Assembly (NCBI GenBank): GCA_021307315.1
Contig: JAJSPD010000028.1
Span: 310,001-374,000 of the forward strand
Source of the DNA: Bisporella sp. PMI_857
Taxonomy: Eukaryota; Ascomycota; Leotiomycetes; Helotiales; Helotiaceae
Reading direction: 5' to 3'
Length of the DNA: 64,000 bases
Part shown: positions 59,501 to 64,000 of the stretch, in pieces
Numbering within the stretch: the first letter of the stretch is position 1
Layout of the letters: the number at the start of each line of letters is the position of its first letter
The notes under the pieces: model-generated
Databases searched by the model: none
Seen by the model: the letters and a program-made list of their open reading frames with translations, nothing else
What the model was told of the DNA's origin: nothing
Position numbers and translations under genes: made by a program

Positions 59501-62041
59501 TCACCCAGACTTCCTGCCCGTTCGCTGCGCAAGTTGGACACCTGACACCCGACATCTGATCCGGTCAGTAAATGATCATTCTCTATTGAATGTGGTACCA
59601 AGTGGCCTTACTGGTGTGGTTCGGATAGCTGGTTTCACAGGGGGCAGGATTTCATATCGTGTCAAAGAATAATCGAGGATACCTTGCTCCTGGACAAGAT
59701 TTTGCTTGATTTCTTTTATCATTTGATCCATGTTGTGTTTTTATTGTCTTTACACTATGTTTGGAACAATATGAAGCGATAATGTTGATTTCAAAAGGGA
59801 TGAGCCACTGTAGTAGAAGATTGTGCGAGATGATTTGTCTCCAAGCTGGAGTCGGAAAGAAGATTCTTATACTTGAGATTCTGCTTCTTTCGAATACGAA
59901 CATGTTCTCGTCGAGCTGGGATTAAGTATCTATCCAGCTTGGCGGCTTTAGATTTTCTTTTTGAGCTCTCGGTGAAACATTGCGAAGGGTTATTAGGACG
60001 TTGCCCGCTAGCATTAGTGTGATGAAGTAGCGACTTCTATGTTATCGTATACGTCGGCTCCGGAACCGGCTGCAAATACCCGGAATCATCACACAAGGGC
60101 TGTCAATCCGTTCTCAAGGCTCTAGGTGACTGGAAGAATCCAGAGTTTCTCAAGAGTTTCAAATAATGAGTCGTCGTTCAGTTTTGTTTCGAGTGATATG
60201 TCATATACTCACTGCCAATGCCGATTTATGAGAACTCGGAAACTGAGCGAGCTTACAGCCAGTTATGATCAGAACCTACGAAATACTCATTTCTCAGTAT
60301 CCAATTCTCAGCAGCAACCTATGCTCGAACACCACCGTAGCTACTCAAAGTTGCTATTTGGGAATGGCGGGAGGTGTATTCTGCAGAAATTACCCCACTC
60401 ATTTGCATGAGTCCATATATCTAGGTACTCTACACCAGTCATAACACACATTGACTTGCCAAGACCGGTCCTGGGAACGATAGCCTTTTTGGTGGCTTGG
60501 AGCTAATTGCTTTTTCGCCGCCAACTAAGGGAGGGAAGATGTAATATACACAGAATACCTCGCAAAAGTGCTCCCCCACATTGCTTGGATAAGCACTCTT
60601 CTCTGGTATAATTGCACCTCTTCACATCATGCATAGTTCCGGGCATATTTCTAGTTTCAAGAAGCAGCATAGTTTGAATGATCTAATGCTAACTTTATCA
60701 AACACATAATTATACCATGGAAAGCTAGATAATTCCTCGATTATGGATTTCTCGATGCGAACATAGTACGTTCTATTATCTGATTCCTGGGGCATTGTCC
60801 GTTTATCCTGTTTTGATCATTATCTGCATACACTGGCACATAGCAAGGTTACATTGTCTTATTTGATACGCCTGTATGTTTTAGCAAAATTCCATGCCGC
60901 TGGCTTGGTACACGATTTATGACCTGTCAGACACTACTTGCATCTACTTGCATCATCCTGGTACTATTCCGGAGGGAACTCCGCGCCATAATTCCTCCGG
61001 CGCTGGTCTATCGGTTACTTGCACCTATAAAAATTATTAGTCCGCCAGTGGCGCGTCGAAGAGAGCTGATGGCACGATGTGCAACCCTACTATGCTTCGT
61101 GTTAAGTTCAAGATACATTTGAAGCCTGGTGGGTCTGCGGCAATTTAGGTTTTAGTTTACCTTTCGCATAGTTATGAAGGTTGGTGTTTCAAAGTCTATT
61201 CCCTTTAGCCGGGGGTTGCCGTTCCGTAGGAAAAAACTGGGCTTGATGCTTCTACAGGCGTGCAGAGAACTACCTATTCACGGGAATGATTTAAACGGCA
61301 CTCTTGTTGCAACTCGATACGTTGGTTGGTTAGATGTGGTGTGTCCTGCTTGAAAGCGGTCAATTTATCTCTAATTCAAGCATGTCACATAGCTAGACTA
61401 CCAGAGCCTTGTGTTTCGGGCACATAGCGTCCAGTGTGAAACACCAATGGAAATTAAGCGTTGTGGGTCGGCTTTCTGGCTCCCCAACCTTATCAACATT
61501 ATTTTACAATTAAAGTATCTCCGGAAGGAGAGCCAATAAGGGGTCCGATACGGCGGGTTCTAGAATGTTTACCGGGTCGGATCCGTATCAAGGGTCGCAT
61601 CGATACAATATGTTGTGAGGATCTTAACCAGGTTACTGGGTGCTAAGTTTGCTCGTTTCACACCACAAGATTGAGATCGTTGGTATAGCAAGCGTATTCA
61701 CTGAAAACGTGAATGTGAATACCTAGCAAGGCATTCTTCGATAGGTATCACGCAGAAGAACTGATATCGGAGGCTTAGGTGCTACGAAATACGAGGTTTT
61801 TAAGTTCAGTGGCACCAAACACAATTGCCAGATCTTAAGCGGCACAGCATAACACAATCTGAAAAAAAAAGAGGACACTCCTGTCATCGCGCATCTAGAT
61901 TGGATCTTTGAAACCGAATGATGCGACTGCATTACATACTCAGAACGGAGAATGCTCCTGGAGATCTCAGCTGCGCTGCCGTGATATGCGGGCAGATGCA
62001 TATGCACCCTGGAGATTCGATAACACAAATTCCAGAGCCTC
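56541..62041. other. Gene-poor region
   Basis: About 5.5 kb without a supportable gene. Open frames are short. At 57320-57598 (+) an open frame of 92 codons shows weak internal similarity between its two halves. At 59436-59672 (+) another short frame looks slightly protein-like. Neither can be assigned. Confidence 0.5.
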
Positions 62042-62196
62042 TACAGTAGGGTGCAAAAAGTGTCGAACCCCCCCCCTTGCTAGCGCGGTTGCTTCAGGGG
62101 AGTAAAAATGCGTACATTAAAAACTGCAGCCCTGAAACTGCGTATATATGGTCACGCTAGCAGGGGGGGGGTCGACACTTTTTGCACCCTACTGTA
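62042..62196. mobile_element. MITE with long terminal inverted repeats, TA at both ends
   Basis: The left end begins TACAGTAGGGTGCAAAAAGT and the right end is its reverse complement, closing with ACTGTA. The arms continue inward through a C9/G9 run to GCTAGCG/CGCTAGC, about 44 bp each with few mismatches. The whole element is 155 bp and partly self-complementary even in the centre (TTCAGGG near 62093, CCCTGAA near 62130). TA at both edges fits a TA target-site duplication of the Tc1/mariner-pogo (Fot1-like) type. There is no coding capacity, so it must have been moved by a transposase elsewhere. Confidence 0.85.
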
Positions 62197-64000
62197 TGGA
62201 TATCTGGGCCCAGCTCACCGCTCACTTGTGATGCAAATTTACGGATATCTCATCGCATGCGGGCCTACTGCAAGAACGCTCCAACTTCATAACTCTCATA
62301 TCAGTTTGCAACAGTTATCACAAACTTAATTTTGATTTCTACACAAGCCGGACGCCAGCCCTTGGTAGTTTTGAAACGATTGGTGGCCACTGTGTGTCGA
62401 AGCAACGGATCGGATTCGACAATGGGATTTAAAAGAATGCGATGATCGCTTAACCCGCTTCCCCGTCCGGTAGGCTGGACGAAAATTACCCCATACGATC
62501 TTCATATGTAGCTTGGTAACTAGGGTGTGCGAAGCGGGCAATGCGGTTTTAATGCTAGGCGCCTCTTCTCATATAGGATCGATAACGGCCTAAAACCTTA
62601 TTTTTTTTTTAGTTTTTTTGAGCCGTATCGCACTGGTGAAGATTTGGAAAACACTTGAAGGTTTGGAATTGTTAGCCGCGGGACGCATGCATCAACAGCT
62701 CGGGAGACTTGGGAAATGAGGACTGGGATGGGATTTGGTTTCTAGCATCATGCTCTTGACATGACGATGGACTTGGAAAATCAATTATTCAAGGGTCTTG
62801 GGCACTGGGCAGAAGGTCCATTCTGGACATTGTGTACCGCCCAGATCTGCATCAAAGTGAAGCGGTTCAAATGTCACCAGTGTCGTTCTTAGTGCTCTTA
62901 GCAAACTTCCTGGCGCATTAGATCCTTGCGAGATTGCCGCATATTCCGTGTCTCGAAAAGCCGAAAAGCCGCCACATGCTGATCTTTCACACTTCCACCG
63001 TCTTTTGTTCGATGGTTTTGTCGAGGCGCGGTCTCTTAAGATCAATAACCATCCACACGATCTCCAAGCCGCGATCCTGTCTCGCGATACTTGCCAGCTA
63101 TCCTTCCTCCATCTGCGCCGTCTGTTAATGCGGAAGGTGTTATAGCTTTAACCTTTCATAAATGGCAATTGAAGTGCATTGAAACTTGCGCCCAGGAACC
63201 GCAGCTGGCTATCTATATGCTCGGAAACGAAGCTCATCCAACCACAGAAGCCCAACCTAGATGGCTTGATTTATTGTAGATACTTGCTACGTTCTAGACC
63301 AGCCTGGGAAACGGGAGGATCTTGTAACTGGCATGATCGAAGATAGTCCTTGCCGGTGTCTGGCCACATCTTGATTTTTTGCGATGTTCCCAGTATTTCC
63401 CCCTCGTTACATCTAGATCAAGCAGGGGCAAAGGCGGAGGCGGAAAGAAATGCGGCTGGTTCTCTGAGGGGGGCACTTTTTTACAGATACATGTTTTATC
63501 GATCGGCCCTGTGTTGAGAGAATTTCCATATGGTTGAGGAAAGGATGTGTGTGGTGGAAGGATAGCTCGATATTGGCAGCTTGGATGGAGTTCTGCTGCC
63601 TTTTCTTTTTTTGGGAACACATAATATACGATTTAACCGACGGAGAGATCGTATTCAATTCAAGTCACCCCATTTACTGACTGGTAAAGGAAGCATTTTG
63701 GGTTATGGCATCGTTGCGATATCTAACCAGCACGCCAAATCCTCAATTTTGATTAAACCAGAAGATTCAAAGATGGCTCACTACTTTATACCTTATACAG
63801 ATCCACTTCCTGGTTCGATTCCTATGCATGCTGTGCTCTGCCAACGCCTACCTATTTGCCTGGATATCCATTTTACTATGCGTTACTCCGATGTCTCCAT
63901 GCATATGCTCTTCCTTAAATGTCTGATCCTACGCCCCGTCGGCGAACTTTGTAACCAGACTTCTCCCACTGCATCCCTACGTCCTTACAGTCATCTCGGG
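62197..64000. other. Gene-poor end of window
   Basis: Open frames at 62785-63045 (-) and 62934-63279 (+) overlap, and neither carries a recognisable motif. A gene cut by the window end cannot be excluded. Confidence 0.45.

Noticed and set aside
61535..61630. Inverted GGATCCG-like strings suggesting a structured RNA
   Set aside because: Pairs are short and scattered; no consistent fold could be drawn.
63756..63830. Possible tRNA because of a GGTTCGATTCC B-box match near 63814
   Set aside because: The flanking bases do not pair into a T-stem or acceptor stem, and the A-box is poor.
1..64000. CRISPR array, rRNA genes, prokaryotic operons, telomere repeats
   Set aside because: None seen; direct repeats with regular spacers, rRNA signatures and TTAGGG arrays are absent, as expected for an internal fungal chromosome segment.

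Overview
The window reads as nuclear DNA of a filamentous ascomycete (Pezizomycotina). Genes carry short introns of 44-139 bp with GTRNGY donors and AG acceptors. They include fungal-specific families: a Pfa5-type palmitoyltransferase, a CSC1/RSN1-type stress-gated channel, a DUF1996 protein, and a Zn(II)2Cys6 regulator with a fungal transcription-factor domain. A leotiomycete-like genome is my guess from protein style only. All exon joins were made by eye from splice signals, reading phase and family conservation. They have not been checked against transcripts.

Layout. 1-15 kb: five small intronless genes on the + strand (2.9, 8.1, 9.9, 11.5 and 12.6 kb) encode short Cys-rich proteins sharing a W-x-C-x2-C ... 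C-x2-C-x-H-x2-C-x2-C pattern. A PFA5-like palmitoyltransferase lies on the other strand among them. I regard this cluster as the best candidate for an undescribed system in the window. 15-38 kb: mostly well-formed genes. These are an unrecognised protein with a poly-Asp tract, a small GC-rich gene, the CSC1-like channel (five exons), a short Ser-rich protein, a secreted DUF1996 protein with a 12-nt microexon, a single-pass surface glycoprotein, and a 1282-residue disordered protein with an N-myristoylation-type start.

38-41 kb holds an AT-rich stretch and a broken gene resembling the N-terminal part of fungal STAND/NLR-like proteins. 41-55 kb looks like an accessory metabolic neighbourhood: a secreted GH27 alpha-galactosidase with a CBM35-like tail, a Zn2Cys6 regulator, a short-chain dehydrogenase/reductase convergent with it, a HAD hydrolase, a cupin, and a type II membrane O-fucosyltransferase-like protein. 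55.3-64 kb is gene-poor. It contains a decayed coding sequence whose in-frame stops could have come from CAA/CAG codons, and a 155-bp MITE with long inverted ends and TA at both ends.

How the genes may work together. The alpha-galactosidase, regulator and SDR could form a carbohydrate-use module, with the regulator controlling its neighbours; this is inference from proximity only. The Cys-rich family looks like a local expansion by duplication with strong divergence outside the Cys/His/Trp frame.
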